64,000 nt of DNA from Salmonirosea aquatica (GCF_009296315.1 NZ_WHLY01000002.1:5678501-5742500), one strand, 5' to 3'; positions 34,395 to 43,871 are shown, counted from the first letter of the stretch. The notes: generated by a model not told the origin, from the letters alone. Translations and numbers: made by a program.

Positions 34395-35588
34395 CTACTT
34401 AGCGCTTCTGCGCTTGGCCGCAGCCAGTTCCATTCGGATAGCGGCTTCGTCAGCAGAATTCTTCTTCACCATATTCAGGGCATTAGCTGCCCAAGTTTCA
34501 GCGGAGGGTACATAGCTGGCATCAGGAGAATGCTCATTGAAGTACTTTAACAAGTACAAATAGTCAGGTACCTTCAGAGGTACCTGGGTTGTGTGTACAT
34601 TGACCAAATCAACCGCTCGCTTCGGGGTGTTTTCACGAAAATAAGCATTGATCAAAGGCAAAAGGACCCTGTTTCGGGCCACCTGGGGATCAATTTCGGC
34701 CTTGATCATATAATCCCGCATCTGCTTGATCTTATCTGAAGAATAAGCGCTCCCGAAACTACTATAGAGAGAGGACATAATCAGATTTTCTGCCACATTC
34801 TTTACTTCAGTCGGGTCATGCTGCTGCCGGTAGGCAGGCAAATGATTGACAAAATAGGTACCCAAAGGGTTTTCAACGTCCATCAGCAGCTTTTGAACCG
34901 CCAGATAATTTGTTTCGGAGGTATAGGTACCCTCGGGTTGCTGCCGGGCGTATACTTCCATTGCCTTCCGGTTCATAATCGTATCCATGGTCACACGGCT
35001 GTACATCGCATAATCAATGAGAAATTGATTATTGGTTTCGCCTTTTTCGAATCGCTTTTTCATGGATGCCGCCCGCTGGCCTGGGTCAAGAGCTAACTTC
35101 CCCTGCTCCACCAGTTTTTCACCCTTGGCTTCGATGACTCCCAGATGTACCAAGTTCCGGTTTTGGTCGAAATACAAAAGCAGCGGCAGGGAGGGTACGA
35201 AAATTTTCTCTGCTAGCAGGAAGCTTTGAAATTCGGGCGACGTAACCTCGATTTTATAATTTAGGAAATTCTTGTTGTAAAAATCGCTAACTGTCTGCTC
35301 TTTAAAAATCGGAATGAAGCTCTGACAAACGTGGCAGGATTCCGAATAAATCTCAATAAAAACGGGTTTGTTTTCTGCTTTGGCTTTGACAAATGCCTGA
35401 TCGATGTTGTTGGCGTAAAAAATTACCCCTTCATTGGTCACAGGTACCATTGGGGTAGCATCCGCAGAACTGCTTCCCTCAACAGAGGATGATTGTTGAT
35501 TTTCTTTGTTCTTTTTACACCCAATTAACAGTGTTAGAAAAACGAACAAAGCCAGAATTTTAGACAGAAAAGTGGATTTACAGCACAT
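34395..35588 (-). CDS. Thioredoxin-fold lipoprotein
   Basis: From ATG 35586-35588, about 397 residues, with an N-terminal lipoprotein signal (ILALFVFLTLLIGC, lipobox Cys) and an acidic/Ser-rich linker. A thioredoxin domain follows: KPVFIEIYSESCHVCQSFIPIF with a CHVC active site, then EKIFVPSLPLLLYFD with a probable cis-Pro. The C-terminal half (residues 175-395) is a helical region of unknown family. It is likely a periplasm-facing outer- or inner-membrane lipoprotein with disulphide or thiol chemistry. It lies 17 bases after gldC on the same strand. Confidence 0.82.
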   Translation of the reverse strand: MCCKSTFLSKILALFVFLTLLIGCKKNKENQQSSSVEGSSSADATPMVPVTNEGVIFYANNIDQAFVKAKAENKPVFIEIYSESCHVCQSFIPIFKEQTVSDFYNKNFLNYKIEVTSPEFQSFLLAEKIFVPSLPLLLYFDQNRNLVHLGVIEAKGEKLVEQGKLALDPGQRAASMKKRFEKGETNNQFLIDYAMYSRVTMDTIMNRKAMEVYARQQPEGTYTSETNYLAVQKLLMDVENPLGTYFVNHLPAYRQQHDPTEVKNVAENLIMSSLYSSFGSAYSSDKIKQMRDYMIKAEIDPQVARNRVLLPLINAYFRENTPKRAVDLVNVHTTQVPLKVPDYLYLLKYFNEHSPDASYVPSAETWAANALNMVKKNSADEAAIRMELAAAKRRSAK

Positions 35589-35605
35589 GGCTGGATTATT
35601 TGTGG

Positions 35606-35947
35606 TTATTGGGCTGCTTTTATCTCTTCTTCCAAAGACTTGCTCAACTGCTGACACAACCCTTCTATTCCATCCGCCATTTTCTTGTCATTGGTGGCTG
35701 TAAGCAGTGTATCGGCGATGCCGCTCATGATCTCGATGTAAAACCGCTTCATGTCGAATACTTCCATATCCTTTGTCCACAGATCGATTTTCAGGGTACC
35801 CCGGTGGTAGTGGTCCCATACGGCAACCGCAATGGCGCGGGTATCATTTATTCCTTCGTTTGGATTATCGGTAGCATCCCAATGAATTTTCTCCGGGACG
35901 TTTTGCTGATCGAGTTCAATGGAAAAATTAATTTCTGATTTTTTCAT
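35606..35947 (-). CDS. gldC: Gliding motility protein GldC
   Basis: From ATG 35945-35947, 113 residues starting MKKSEINFSIELD and continuing WDATDNPNEGINDTRAIAVAVWDHYH, then LWTKDMEVFDMKRF and IEIMSGIADTL, which is the GldC sequence pattern in Bacteroidota. GldC was identified with gliding motility genes; it is a small cytoplasmic protein of unknown biochemistry that is not strictly required for gliding in all species. It heads a leftward unit with the thioredoxin lipoprotein and follows the DUF4197 gene by 36 bases. Confidence 0.9.
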   Translation of the reverse strand: MKKSEINFSIELDQQNVPEKIHWDATDNPNEGINDTRAIAVAVWDHYHRGTLKIDLWTKDMEVFDMKRFYIEIMSGIADTLLTATNDKKMADGIEGLCQQLSKSLEEEIKAAQ

Positions 35948-35983
35948 AAGGTAGTATTTGGAGTATTCCGACAAAAGTACATA

Positions 35984-36724
35984 CTAGGGACCAGCCTGCC
36001 CAAATACCCGGCGCAAAATCTCGTTGACCCGCGCCGCAGGGTTTTCCCTGATTTTCTTTTCTTCCTGTGCAATCAGAAAATACAACCCATCCATAGCTTT
36101 TTGTGTTGCGTATTGTTTTAAATCGGGGTTTACCTTTTGCACGAAGGGTACCTTATTGTAGGTGTTCACCAGATCGGCGTAATACTTCGTGGCCTGATTG
36201 AGATTCAAAGTGCTATCCACAACGGGGAAAAACGTATCGTACAATTCCTCATTCGTGGTTCTTTTTAAATAAGACGTCGCTGCATCATCGGGGCCTTTCA
36301 GGATTCCAACCGCATCGGTAATAGTCATTGAAGTGATAGCTTTAACGAAAATAGGTTTCGATTTCTTCGCTGCATCTTCGGCCGCCCGATTCAGGGACAT
36401 AATAAAACGGTCCACTTCATTTCCCAGTCCTATCCGTCGCAATGTTTCCTCTACTTTCTGGGCATCGGGCGGAAACAAAATCTTGATAAATTCATTCTTA
36501 AGGTACCCATCGGTCCGTGAGGCCTCCGTGGAACCATTATCGATACCTACCTTCAACGCTTCTTTTAATCCATTGGCAATTTCACTTTCCGAGAGACCGC
36601 CCGTTTGGGTTTGTATTTTTTCAAGAGCTTTACCCAATTTTGTTTTACCAAACTGCGCCTGTGACGAACATCCTGTCAACAGGACGAAAATTGGCACTAT
36701 AAACCATTTCTTATGCATACTCAT
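35984..36724 (-). CDS. DUF4197-domain lipoprotein
   Basis: The 246-residue protein has a lipoprotein signal (WFIVPIFVLLTGC, lipobox LTGC) and a DUF4197 domain: LSESEIANGLKEALKVGIDNGS near residue 45, IKILFPPDAQKVEETLRRIGLGN, NRAAEDAAKKSKPIFVKAITSMTI, then GPDDAATSYLKRTT. The family is found in many Gram-negatives and its role is unknown. It is probably anchored to a membrane facing the periplasm. The gldC gene begins 36 bases beyond its stop, so it may be the first gene of that unit. Confidence 0.9.
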   Translation of the reverse strand: MSMHKKWFIVPIFVLLTGCSSQAQFGKTKLGKALEKIQTQTGGLSESEIANGLKEALKVGIDNGSTEASRTDGYLKNEFIKILFPPDAQKVEETLRRIGLGNEVDRFIMSLNRAAEDAAKKSKPIFVKAITSMTITDAVGILKGPDDAATSYLKRTTNEELYDTFFPVVDSTLNLNQATKYYADLVNTYNKVPFVQKVNPDLKQYATQKAMDGLYFLIAQEEKKIRENPAARVNEILRRVFGQAGP

Positions 36725-36827
36725 AGGCTTTAATTGAAATTCTAACTACTCCTCAAACGTAATCATTCCCGATAAATTTTACGTATTTTTGGGAGAATCT
36801 AGCCGTTTTATCCTGAAAAACCTAATC

Positions 36828-38090
36828 ATGCACGATTCGATTTACGCTGAAATTCTGACTATCGGCGACGAGATTCTTTTTGGACAAATCACGGATACCA
36901 ATACACAATGGATTGGGACTGAGCTTACCAGTGCAGGCATTCGTCCCCTCCGGAAAACATCAGTCGGCGACCAGGCGGAGGCCATCCTAACTGCCTTAGG
37001 CGAGTCGTTACAACGCGTCGATATTCTGATCATTACGGGGGGACTGGGGCCGACTAAGGATGATATCACCAAACACACCCTCTGCCGTTTTTTTGACACC
37101 GAATTGGAAATCAACGAGGACGCCCTGGCGCTGATTACCGAATTCTTTAATAAAAGGGGCCGCGAAATGACCGAATTGAACCGTCAGCAGGCTGCTTTAC
37201 CCAAAACCTGTACTTATTTACAAAACGACTGGGGTACGGCACCCGGCATGTGGTTCGAACAGAATGGCAAAGTGGTGGTTTCACTTCCGGGGGTACCCTT
37301 CGAGATGAAAAACCTGATGACGCACCGCGTGCTGCCTCGACTCAAGGCCCTTTTCGATGTCCCGATCATTAAGCACAAAATCATTAGGACTATTGGGATC
37401 GGGGAATCTTTTCTGGCTGAAACCATTGAAGCCTGGGAAGACAGTCTTCCCGCCCATATCAAATTGGCTTATCTGCCGCATTTCGGGCAGGTAAGGCTAC
37501 GCTTGACCGCCACAGGTAGGGACGAAGATCAGTTGAACAGTGAGCTCGAATACGAGGTGAGCCGCGTCCTTCCGTTGATCGACAAGTTTGTTTACGGATT
37601 TGATAACGATGAGCTTGAGGATGTGATCGGAAAACTGCTGATGGCCGAAAACGCTACACTCAGTACCGCTGAAAGCTGCACAGGTGGTTTTGTTGCCCAT
37701 CGTATAACGAGTGTACCCGGAGCATCCCGGTACTATACGGGTTCAGTGGTTGCCTATGATAATGCCGTTAAAATAAATACGCTGGGGGTACCTGAATCTA
37801 TGGTAAGGGAATATGGTGCCGTAAGTGAGCAGGTGGTGACGGCCATGGCCGAAGGAGCCCGGAAACTGTTACACACTACCTATGCGATAGCCACCAGTGG
37901 CATCGCGGGTCCTGAGGGGGGCACTGCCGACAAACCTGTAGGTACCATCTGGATCGCCTGTGCTACTCCGGACCGAACCGTTACCCGGCTGCTCAAGCTC
38001 TCTAACCACCGGTCGGTTAACATTGAGCTTACCACCACGTATGTTCTTGATTTAGTACGAAAAAATATTATGCAAACCGCGCAAAATTGA
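36828..38090 (+). CDS. cinA: CinA-family competence/NMN deamidase protein
   Basis: From ATG 36828 (a TTG at 36789 would extend it without support), 420 residues. The N-terminal MoaB/MoeA-like domain has LTIGDEILFGQITDTN and TGGLGPTKDDITK; the C-terminal domain has AESCTGGFVAHRITSVPGAS and ATSGIAGPEGGTADKPVGT. CinA proteins have nicotinamide-nucleotide deamidase (PncC-like) activity in the C-terminal part and ADP-ribose hydrolysis in the N-terminal part. Link to competence in Bacteroidota is not shown. A TATTTTTG -7-like box is at 36784-36791. It is followed by the E2 gene after 31 bases. Confidence 0.92.
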   Translation: MHDSIYAEILTIGDEILFGQITDTNTQWIGTELTSAGIRPLRKTSVGDQAEAILTALGESLQRVDILIITGGLGPTKDDITKHTLCRFFDTELEINEDALALITEFFNKRGREMTELNRQQAALPKTCTYLQNDWGTAPGMWFEQNGKVVVSLPGVPFEMKNLMTHRVLPRLKALFDVPIIKHKIIRTIGIGESFLAETIEAWEDSLPAHIKLAYLPHFGQVRLRLTATGRDEDQLNSELEYEVSRVLPLIDKFVYGFDNDELEDVIGKLLMAENATLSTAESCTGGFVAHRITSVPGASRYYTGSVVAYDNAVKINTLGVPESMVREYGAVSEQVVTAMAEGARKLLHTTYAIATSGIAGPEGGTADKPVGTIWIACATPDRTVTRLLKLSNHRSVNIELTTTYVLDLVRKNIMQTAQN

Positions 38091-38121
38091 GAAGCAAAAT
38101 GCGGTACAATTTGAATACCCT

Positions 38122-39510
38122 ATGAAAATAATTGATATGGTCATGCCCCAGATGGGCGAAAGCATCATGGAATGTACGGTCCTGGGATGGTTGAAGCAGC
38201 CGGGTGACAGCGTGGAAGCGGACGATTCGATTCTTGAGGTAGCTACCGATAAGGTGGATACCGAGGTCCCCTCCCCTTACTCGGGTACCTTGGAAGAAAT
38301 ATTGGTAAAGGAGGGTGATGTAGTTGAAATTGGAGCAACGGTAGCCCGACTGCGGGTTAATGATGAGGTTGTGACGGGAAATCATGTAGAATCTCCTACT
38401 GATACCGTACATCAGGAAGCAGTAGCCCATACAGATTCTGAAAAATCCGATAACTTGGATGCTGACACCGTCGAGGCTTCTGAAAACAATGACAAGGCAT
38501 TAAATCTGGAAGAGCACATGGCTTCATTCGGCTTACCTACCTTACGCTACGGTAGTAAGGCTGTGTCCTCTAATCCCACTCCCGAGCATGAACAGAACAA
38601 TGGTTTTTTCTCACCGCTGGTTTTGAGTATTGCCCGGGAAGAGGGGGTAAGTATGGAAGAATTACTAAGCATTGAGGGCACAGGGGCCGAAAGCCGTGTT
38701 ACAAAAAAGGATCTTCTCAGGTTTATTGGACAAAAAACTGAGTCAGGCCCTCATGTACCTCCCGGTACTTCTTCTCAACCCGTAACCCGGGTAAATGGAA
38801 GCGTTGAAATTATCGAAATGGATCGGATGCGTCGTATGATTGCTCAACGGATGCAGGATTCAAAGAATATTTCGGCTCATGTAACGTCATTCATTGAGAC
38901 CGATATGACTACTATCGTCCAATGGCGTGAACAAGTAAAATCCACCTTCAGGCAACAAACCGGGACTTCTATTACCTACACCCCTATTTTGATTGAGGCC
39001 GTAATTCGTGCCATAAAAGAATTTCCCTTAATCAATGTATCAGTGGAAGGTGATAAACTCCTCATCAAAAAATCGATCAATATTGGCATGGCTGTAGCCT
39101 TACCCGATGGAAACCTGATTGTACCGGTCATTCACCAGGCTGATCAGTATAACCTGGTAGGTCTGGCTAAGAAAGTAAACGAACTTGCCCACAAAGCCCG
39201 CGAAAATAAATTAAAACCCGACGATCTGGCGGGGGGTACCTACACGGTATCCAACATTGGTACTTTTGGTAATCTGATGGGAACTCCGATCATTGTACAG
39301 CCCCAGGTAGCCATCATGGCATTTGGAGCCATCCAGAAAAAACCTGCTGTGGTCGAGACACCCCAAGGTGACCTGCTTGGTATTCGTCAAAAAATGTTCA
39401 TATCTCACTCGTATGACCATCGCGTGGTGGATGGGTCACTGGGAGGAATATTTCTAAAACGGGTATCGGATCACCTTGCCAATTTCGATCCTAAACGACC
39501 TATTGTATGA
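38122..39510 (+). CDS. 2-oxo-acid dehydrogenase complex E2 (dihydrolipoyl acyltransferase)
   Basis: The 462-residue protein has one N-terminal lipoyl domain (lipoyl Lys in ATDKVDTEVPSP at residue 43), a peripheral-subunit-binding domain (FFSPLVLSIAREEGVSMEELL near residue 168), and a catalytic acyltransferase domain with HSYDHRVVDGSLG near residue 433 (His-Asp active site). Branched-chain (BkdB) or pyruvate (PdhC) use cannot be separated on sequence alone; the single lipoyl domain and lack of E1/E3 genes nearby argue for a branched-chain type. It overlaps the next gene by four bases. Confidence 0.9.
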   Translation: MKIIDMVMPQMGESIMECTVLGWLKQPGDSVEADDSILEVATDKVDTEVPSPYSGTLEEILVKEGDVVEIGATVARLRVNDEVVTGNHVESPTDTVHQEAVAHTDSEKSDNLDADTVEASENNDKALNLEEHMASFGLPTLRYGSKAVSSNPTPEHEQNNGFFSPLVLSIAREEGVSMEELLSIEGTGAESRVTKKDLLRFIGQKTESGPHVPPGTSSQPVTRVNGSVEIIEMDRMRRMIAQRMQDSKNISAHVTSFIETDMTTIVQWREQVKSTFRQQTGTSITYTPILIEAVIRAIKEFPLINVSVEGDKLLIKKSINIGMAVALPDGNLIVPVIHQADQYNLVGLAKKVNELAHKARENKLKPDDLAGGTYTVSNIGTFGNLMGTPIIVQPQVAIMAFGAIQKKPAVVETPQGDLLGIRQKMFISHSYDHRVVDGSLGGIFLKRVSDHLANFDPKRPIV

Positions 39511-40043
39511 TGAAGCGAATCACGCTGGATATGGATGACGTGCTAGCCGATACCCACGGTAAGCTCGTTTCTATTGCACTTAACGAATTTTCTACCAATC
39601 ACACCCTCCATGACTTCAAAAAAAAGGGGCTCCATGAATTGCTGCATGCCAAGCAAATGAAAAAATTGTATGCGATCATCCAGCAGCCGGGCTTTTTTGC
39701 AGATATCCCCGCCATCGAAGGAGCAGTAGAAGTAGTCACGCGTCTGTCATACTATTACGAAATCTACATTGCCACTGCCGCCATGGAGTTTCCTAATTCA
39801 TTTCGTGAAAAATTCGACTGGCTAGGTACCCATCTGCCTTTTATTCCCTGGACCAATATTGTTTTTTGTGGAGACAAGAGTATTATATCGTCCGATTACC
39901 TGATAGACGATCATATCAAGAACCTGGTTGCCTTTAAGGGAAAACCCATACTATTTTCAGCCCCCCATAATTTGAAAGAGACAAATTTTCAACGGGTGAA
40001 TAATTGGGCAGAAGTTGCGGACCTATTCCTGCCCACAACATGA
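39507..40043 (+). CDS. 5'(3')-deoxyribonucleotidase-type HAD phosphatase
   Basis: The 178-residue protein starts with LDMDDVLADT, the HAD motif I (DxDxV) of the 5'-nucleotidase/NT5C (YorS-like) family, then has IYIATAAMEFP as motif II with Thr, KFDWLGTHLPFIPW and DYLIDDHIKN as motif IV, and KPILFSAPHN near the end. Family enzymes remove phosphate from deoxyribonucleoside monophosphates such as dUMP. It overlaps E2 by four bases upstream and the response-regulator start by four bases downstream (ATGA), so it is embedded in an operon of otherwise unrelated functions. Confidence 0.8.
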   Translation: MMKRITLDMDDVLADTHGKLVSIALNEFSTNHTLHDFKKKGLHELLHAKQMKKLYAIIQQPGFFADIPAIEGAVEVVTRLSYYYEIYIATAAMEFPNSFREKFDWLGTHLPFIPWTNIVFCGDKSIISSDYLIDDHIKNLVAFKGKPILFSAPHNLKETNFQRVNNWAEVADLFLPTT

Positions 40044-40717
40044 ACTTATTGCTAATTGAGGATGAGCCCAAAACGGTCCAATCCTTACGCCAAGGACTTG
40101 AAGAAAATGGTTATTCGGTCGACATTGCCTATGATGGCCTTTTGGGTAAACAGCTGGCAGTACGAAACAATTACCAGCTCATTATCAGCGACATCATCAT
40201 GCCCGGACTAAATGGTCTGGAGCTATGCCGGGAACTGCGCCAAGCAGGAAACCAGACTCCCATCCTGATGCTGACTGCACTGGGAACTACTGACGATAAA
40301 GTTGTAGGTTTTGACGCCGGTGCCGATGATTATCTGGTAAAACCTTTTGAATTCAAGGAGTTTTTAGCTCGCGTGCGTGCCTTAACCAAACGAGGCGGGC
40401 TGGTAAGCCAGACTGCCCAGACGCTTCGATTCGCCGATCTGGAAGTCAATATAGATGCTAAGACTGTATTTCGGGACGAAAAAAAAATTGAGCTTACCGC
40501 CCGAGAATTTAATCTACTGGTTTACCTCATCCGAAATCAGGGGCGGGTCATCTCGAAGGCGGAGATTGCCGAACAAGTGTGGGAAATAGACTTTGATACA
40601 GGTACTAATATCATTGAAGTTTATGTCAATTATCTCCGTAAAAAAATAGACCGCGATTTTGCCACTAAACTGATTCACACTCAGTTTGGGATGGGTTATG
40701 TGCTCAAAACGGAGTAA
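40040..40717 (+). CDS. OmpR/PhoB-family response regulator
   Basis: Read from ATG 40040 (overlapping the upstream stop by four bases), 225 residues. A receiver domain with acidic pocket (LLIEDEP), phosphoacceptor Asp in IISDIIMPGLNG, LTALG Thr and Lys in DYLVKPF, then a C-terminal winged-helix domain with FNLLVYLIRNQGRVISKAEI and VYVNYLRKKIDRDF. This is a DNA-binding transcription factor controlled by phosphorylation from the sensor kinase encoded 3 bases downstream. Targets are unknown; nothing nearby obviously suggests a signal. Confidence 0.95.
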   Translation: MNLLLIEDEPKTVQSLRQGLEENGYSVDIAYDGLLGKQLAVRNNYQLIISDIIMPGLNGLELCRELRQAGNQTPILMLTALGTTDDKVVGFDAGADDYLVKPFEFKEFLARVRALTKRGGLVSQTAQTLRFADLEVNIDAKTVFRDEKKIELTAREFNLLVYLIRNQGRVISKAEIAEQVWEIDFDTGTNIIEVYVNYLRKKIDRDFATKLIHTQFGMGYVLKTE

Positions 40718-40720
40718 GTC

Positions 40721-42088
40721 ATGCAGATCCGAACCCGGTTGACCATCCAATTTGCCCTGCTGGTAAGTGGCATTCTGCTGGTTTCCTTTTTGGCAATCTA
40801 CTATTATACCTACGTATATACGATTGAAGATTTTTACGTCCGGTTACGTCTCAAGGCAGAAACTACCGCTAAACTATTACTCGAGGTAGATCAAATTGAC
40901 ACAGAACTTCTGGAAATTTTTGACAAATCGAACCGGGATCTTATCTACGACAAGAATCTTTTGATTTTTGATCATCGAAATAAGCTCATCTACGCAAATA
41001 CCGACTCAACTTCCCTGCATATTTCCAACTATTGGCTCAACCAAATCCGTCGGTCTGACCTGATTCGATACAAGGACGGCGATTTCAACGTAGTGTGTAT
41101 CGCCTATGCCCATCGGTTTGGTAAAGCCGTAGTCATTTTGGGAGCCCACGACGAATACGGAAAAGCCAACCTCGATAACCTAAGACAAATGTTAGCTATA
41201 ATTTTCCTTGTGGTCACCACCATTGTAGCTTTTGCGGGTCTGGTGTTTTCGCAACGGGCATTGGTACCTATATCAAGAATTATGAATGAGGTAGAGGGAA
41301 TTTTACCCCAAAAGCTGGATACCCGCCTGGAAGTACCCAATCAGAATGACGAAATTGGTCGTCTTACTCTGACCTTCAATAAACTACTCGATCGTATTGA
41401 GTACGCCTTCCGTATCCAGAAAACATTTGTGGCTAATGTTTCGCACGAACTCAAAAACCCATTAACCAAGATTAGTTCTCAGTTGGAGGTGAGTTTACTG
41501 AAAGAAAGAGAAAAAGAGGATTATCAGTCTACCATCCGGTCGGTTCTAGAAGACATCCAGGAATTGTCACAGCTTTCAAACTCACTGATGGAGCTTGCCA
41601 AAGTGAGTGAGAATCAGCGGGAAATGCTAACGGATCGGGTACGGTTGGACGAAATTCTATGGGATACCCGTACGAGCCTGGCACAGTCTAACAAATCGTA
41701 TAAAATAGTTTTTCAATTACATGAGTTGCCCGAGGACGACACGTGGCTGGAAATTACTGGCAACCCTACTCTGCTGAAGACAGCCTTTATCAATCTGATG
41801 GAAAATGCTTGTAAATTCTCTGATGATTCAACCGTAAAGGTTAATTTGTCAGCCAATGAAAAAAGTACTACGATTGAATTTATCGACAATGGAAAGGGCA
41901 TATCTCAGGAAGATCAGAGTATGATTTTTCAGCCTTTCTACCGGGGTGTCAGCACCGCTACCGTCAAAGGATCGGGAATAGGCCTCTCGCTAGTGGAGCG
42001 AATAATCAAGCTGCACAACGGTACCATCTCCATCCGTCAAAACTTACCTACTGGTACTAAGTTCATTTTAGATTTTTTACGGGTCTAA
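40721..42088 (+). CDS. Sensor histidine kinase
   Basis: The 455-residue protein has two membrane helices (about 8-30 and 150-172) around a 120-residue extracytoplasmic sensor domain with YTYVYTIEDFYVRLRLK. A HAMP linker follows (ISRIMNEVEGILP), then the HisKA dimerisation segment with VANVSHELKNPLTKIS (phosphorylated His) and the HATPase domain with N-box FINLMENACKF, G1 FIDNGKGISQED and G2 GSGIGLSLVERI. It pairs with the OmpR regulator encoded immediately upstream. Signal unknown. Two strong hairpins follow the stop. Confidence 0.94.
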   Translation: MQIRTRLTIQFALLVSGILLVSFLAIYYYTYVYTIEDFYVRLRLKAETTAKLLLEVDQIDTELLEIFDKSNRDLIYDKNLLIFDHRNKLIYANTDSTSLHISNYWLNQIRRSDLIRYKDGDFNVVCIAYAHRFGKAVVILGAHDEYGKANLDNLRQMLAIIFLVVTTIVAFAGLVFSQRALVPISRIMNEVEGILPQKLDTRLEVPNQNDEIGRLTLTFNKLLDRIEYAFRIQKTFVANVSHELKNPLTKISSQLEVSLLKEREKEDYQSTIRSVLEDIQELSQLSNSLMELAKVSENQREMLTDRVRLDEILWDTRTSLAQSNKSYKIVFQLHELPEDDTWLEITGNPTLLKTAFINLMENACKFSDDSTVKVNLSANEKSTTIEFIDNGKGISQEDQSMIFQPFYRGVSTATVKGSGIGLSLVERIIKLHNGTISIRQNLPTGTKFILDFLRV

Positions 42089-42230
42089 TGAATTTCTAAT
42101 AAGTTCTTAACTCCATTTTAAGTATTGGTAGATTAATTTGTACCAAAGGCGATTTCCTAAATCCTTTTACTTTAAATCGATTGTTTGAAATGGTACTTAT
42201 ATAGATTTTTATTTTTGTGGTGTTAATCTC

Positions 42231-42270
42231 AAACTTGGCAGGTGTTCTTCACACCTGCCAAAGTTTTTTT
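42231..42270 (+). terminator. Intrinsic terminator after the sensor kinase
   Basis: Arms at 42231-42245 and 42251-42266 pair (with one bulge) around a five-base loop, followed by seven T ending at 42270. It lies 142 bases after the kinase stop and looks like a classical rho-independent terminator. Confidence 0.8.
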
Positions 42271-42271
42271 C

Positions 42272-42311
42272 AAGCAAAAAGCCACCTTCTTTAGAAGGTG
42301 GCTTTTTGCTT
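42272..42311. terminator. Second, bidirectional terminator before the desaturase gene
   Basis: A 19-bp perfect stem (42272-42290 with 42293-42311) with a two-base centre; A5 on the left and T5 on the right arms give poly-T on either strand. It can stop the rightward kinase transcript and the leftward desaturase transcript, whose stop is at 42336. Confidence 0.85.
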
Positions 42312-42335
42312 CATACTACAAATGAAATAATAACT

Positions 42336-43082
42336 TTACCCTTTTTTCCGAATCTCAATAATCTTCAAACGGGCCAGCATCTTTATAACCGGGTAGGTGG
42401 GATCTACTTCAAACCATTTGGAGCCGAAATTAATTGAGTTGGGGCGTTTATGGTGATTATTCTGAAATAATTCTCCCATCATCAAGAAATCCACAATCAG
42501 TGAATTCTTCGATTTATCCTGATTATCAAAATTCTGGTAGCCATACTTGTGACCACTCCAATTAACTATTGCCCCATGAATTGGGCCCATTAAAAAGTGA
42601 ATGGGCAGCAGGAAGAAGAATATCCAGTGCATATCCAGATATAGATAAGCCAGGATATAGAATGCGGCATAAATCAAACCCCAGCCAATACGTGAACTCC
42701 AGGAATCGCCTAATTTCTCGATGAAGTTCCACTCAGGATAGTTTCGTTCAAATTGACTCTCAATCGCCCGCTTCCGATTGAGTACAGCATTATAAATATC
42801 CTTAGTTTCCCACATCATTGTAAATACGTTTTTGGTGTGATGGGGAGAGTGCGGATCTTTCTCGGTGTCGCTAAAGGCATGATGCATGCGATGAAGAATG
42901 GCATATGCCCGGGGACTAAGATAGGACGATCCTTGTGAAATATACGTAAGCAGATAAAAGAAACGCTCCCAGAACTTGTTCATTTTGAACATTTTGTGAG
43001 CAGAATAACGGTGTAGAAAAAAAGTTTGACAAAATAGTGAAAGATACCAATGCCCGGCAAAAACGGCAATAACTGCGTACAT
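42336..43082 (-). CDS. Acyl-CoA/fatty-acid desaturase (delta-9 type)
   Basis: The 248-residue membrane protein carries the three histidine clusters of integral-membrane desaturases: HRYSAH near residue 24, HRMHH near residue 63, and NNHHKRP near residue 210, with two pairs of hydrophobic segments between them. The enzyme binds a di-iron centre and introduces a double bond into fatty acyl chains with O2 and reductant, changing membrane fluidity. It is monocistronic or the last gene of the leftward rsmE/DUF4159 unit (80 bases apart). Confidence 0.92.
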   Translation of the reverse strand: MYAVIAVFAGHWYLSLFCQTFFLHRYSAHKMFKMNKFWERFFYLLTYISQGSSYLSPRAYAILHRMHHAFSDTEKDPHSPHHTKNVFTMMWETKDIYNAVLNRKRAIESQFERNYPEWNFIEKLGDSWSSRIGWGLIYAAFYILAYLYLDMHWIFFFLLPIHFLMGPIHGAIVNWSGHKYGYQNFDNQDKSKNSLIVDFLMMGELFQNNHHKRPNSINFGSKWFEVDPTYPVIKMLARLKIIEIRKKG

Positions 43083-43162
43083 ACAAAAGAAAATAATTAG
43101 GAATTCAAATTAATACTGACAAAAATAGGGGGAAAACCTTAGGAATCCATATATAATTTTTA

Positions 43163-43831
43163 CTAGAACACCGTCGTAGCATAATCAAGCAGATTGGCAC
43201 CCATGCGCAATGCTTGCTGGCGCAGTTCTTCCGGATCGTTGTACACACTCTGGTCTTCCCAGCCATTTCCCAAGTCACATTCATAGGAATAAAAGCACAA
43301 CAATCTCCCTTGATAAATTATCCCAAAACCCTGAGCGGCCTTTTCATCGTGTAAATGTACCTTGGGAAGGCCATTGGGGAAATTGAATTTCTGGTGGTAA
43401 ACCGGATGGTCAAAGGGTAGCTCCACAAAGCTCAATTCTGGAAACACCTTTTTCATTTCCCTACGTATGAACTGATCAAGACCATAATTGTCGTCAACGT
43501 GCAGAAAACCACCTGCCAATAGGTAATTGCGTAAATTCCTGGCTTCAGATTCAGTAAAAACGACATTTCCGTGGCCCGTCATATGCACAAATGGGTACTG
43601 AAAAATATCATTGCTACCTACCTCAACCACATCCTCCTCAGGATAAATGTTCATTTTAAGCTGAGCGTTAGTGAATTTTATCAGATTAGGCAACGAGGTC
43701 TTGTTTGCGTACCAGTCCCCTCCTCCCCCATACTTGAGCCTGGCAATCTTGTAGGATGACTGTGCTAAGGTTCCCTGCGTAGTGAGTGCCAGGCACACAA
43801 TAAGTCCGAATAGTAGTTTCCAATAGTTCAT
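43163..43831 (-). CDS. DUF4159-domain secreted protein
   Basis: From ATG 43829-43831, 222 residues, starting with a signal peptide (KLLFGLIVCLALTTQGTLAQ). The mature region has ARLKYGGGGDWYANKTSLPNLI, FVHMTGHGNVVFTESEARNLRNYL, GGFLHVDDNYG, ELPFDHPVYH and LCFYSYECDLGNGWED, which matches the DUF4159 family, a GATase-like fold of unknown function in Bacteroidota and Planctomycetes. It lies 40 bases after rsmE on the same strand, so the unit is rsmE-DUF4159-(desaturase). Confidence 0.85.
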   Translation of the reverse strand: MNYWKLLFGLIVCLALTTQGTLAQSSYKIARLKYGGGGDWYANKTSLPNLIKFTNAQLKMNIYPEEDVVEVGSNDIFQYPFVHMTGHGNVVFTESEARNLRNYLLAGGFLHVDDNYGLDQFIRREMKKVFPELSFVELPFDHPVYHQKFNFPNGLPKVHLHDEKAAQGFGIIYQGRLLCFYSYECDLGNGWEDQSVYNDPEELRQQALRMGANLLDYATTVF

Positions 43832-43871
43832 ACGATACTGTACAATTAACCGATGGATTTTGTTTATTAAT

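Noticed and set aside
36789-36827. Longer N-terminus of CinA from a TTG at 36789
   Set aside because: The extension is not similar to CinA, and ATG 36828 gives the normal start.
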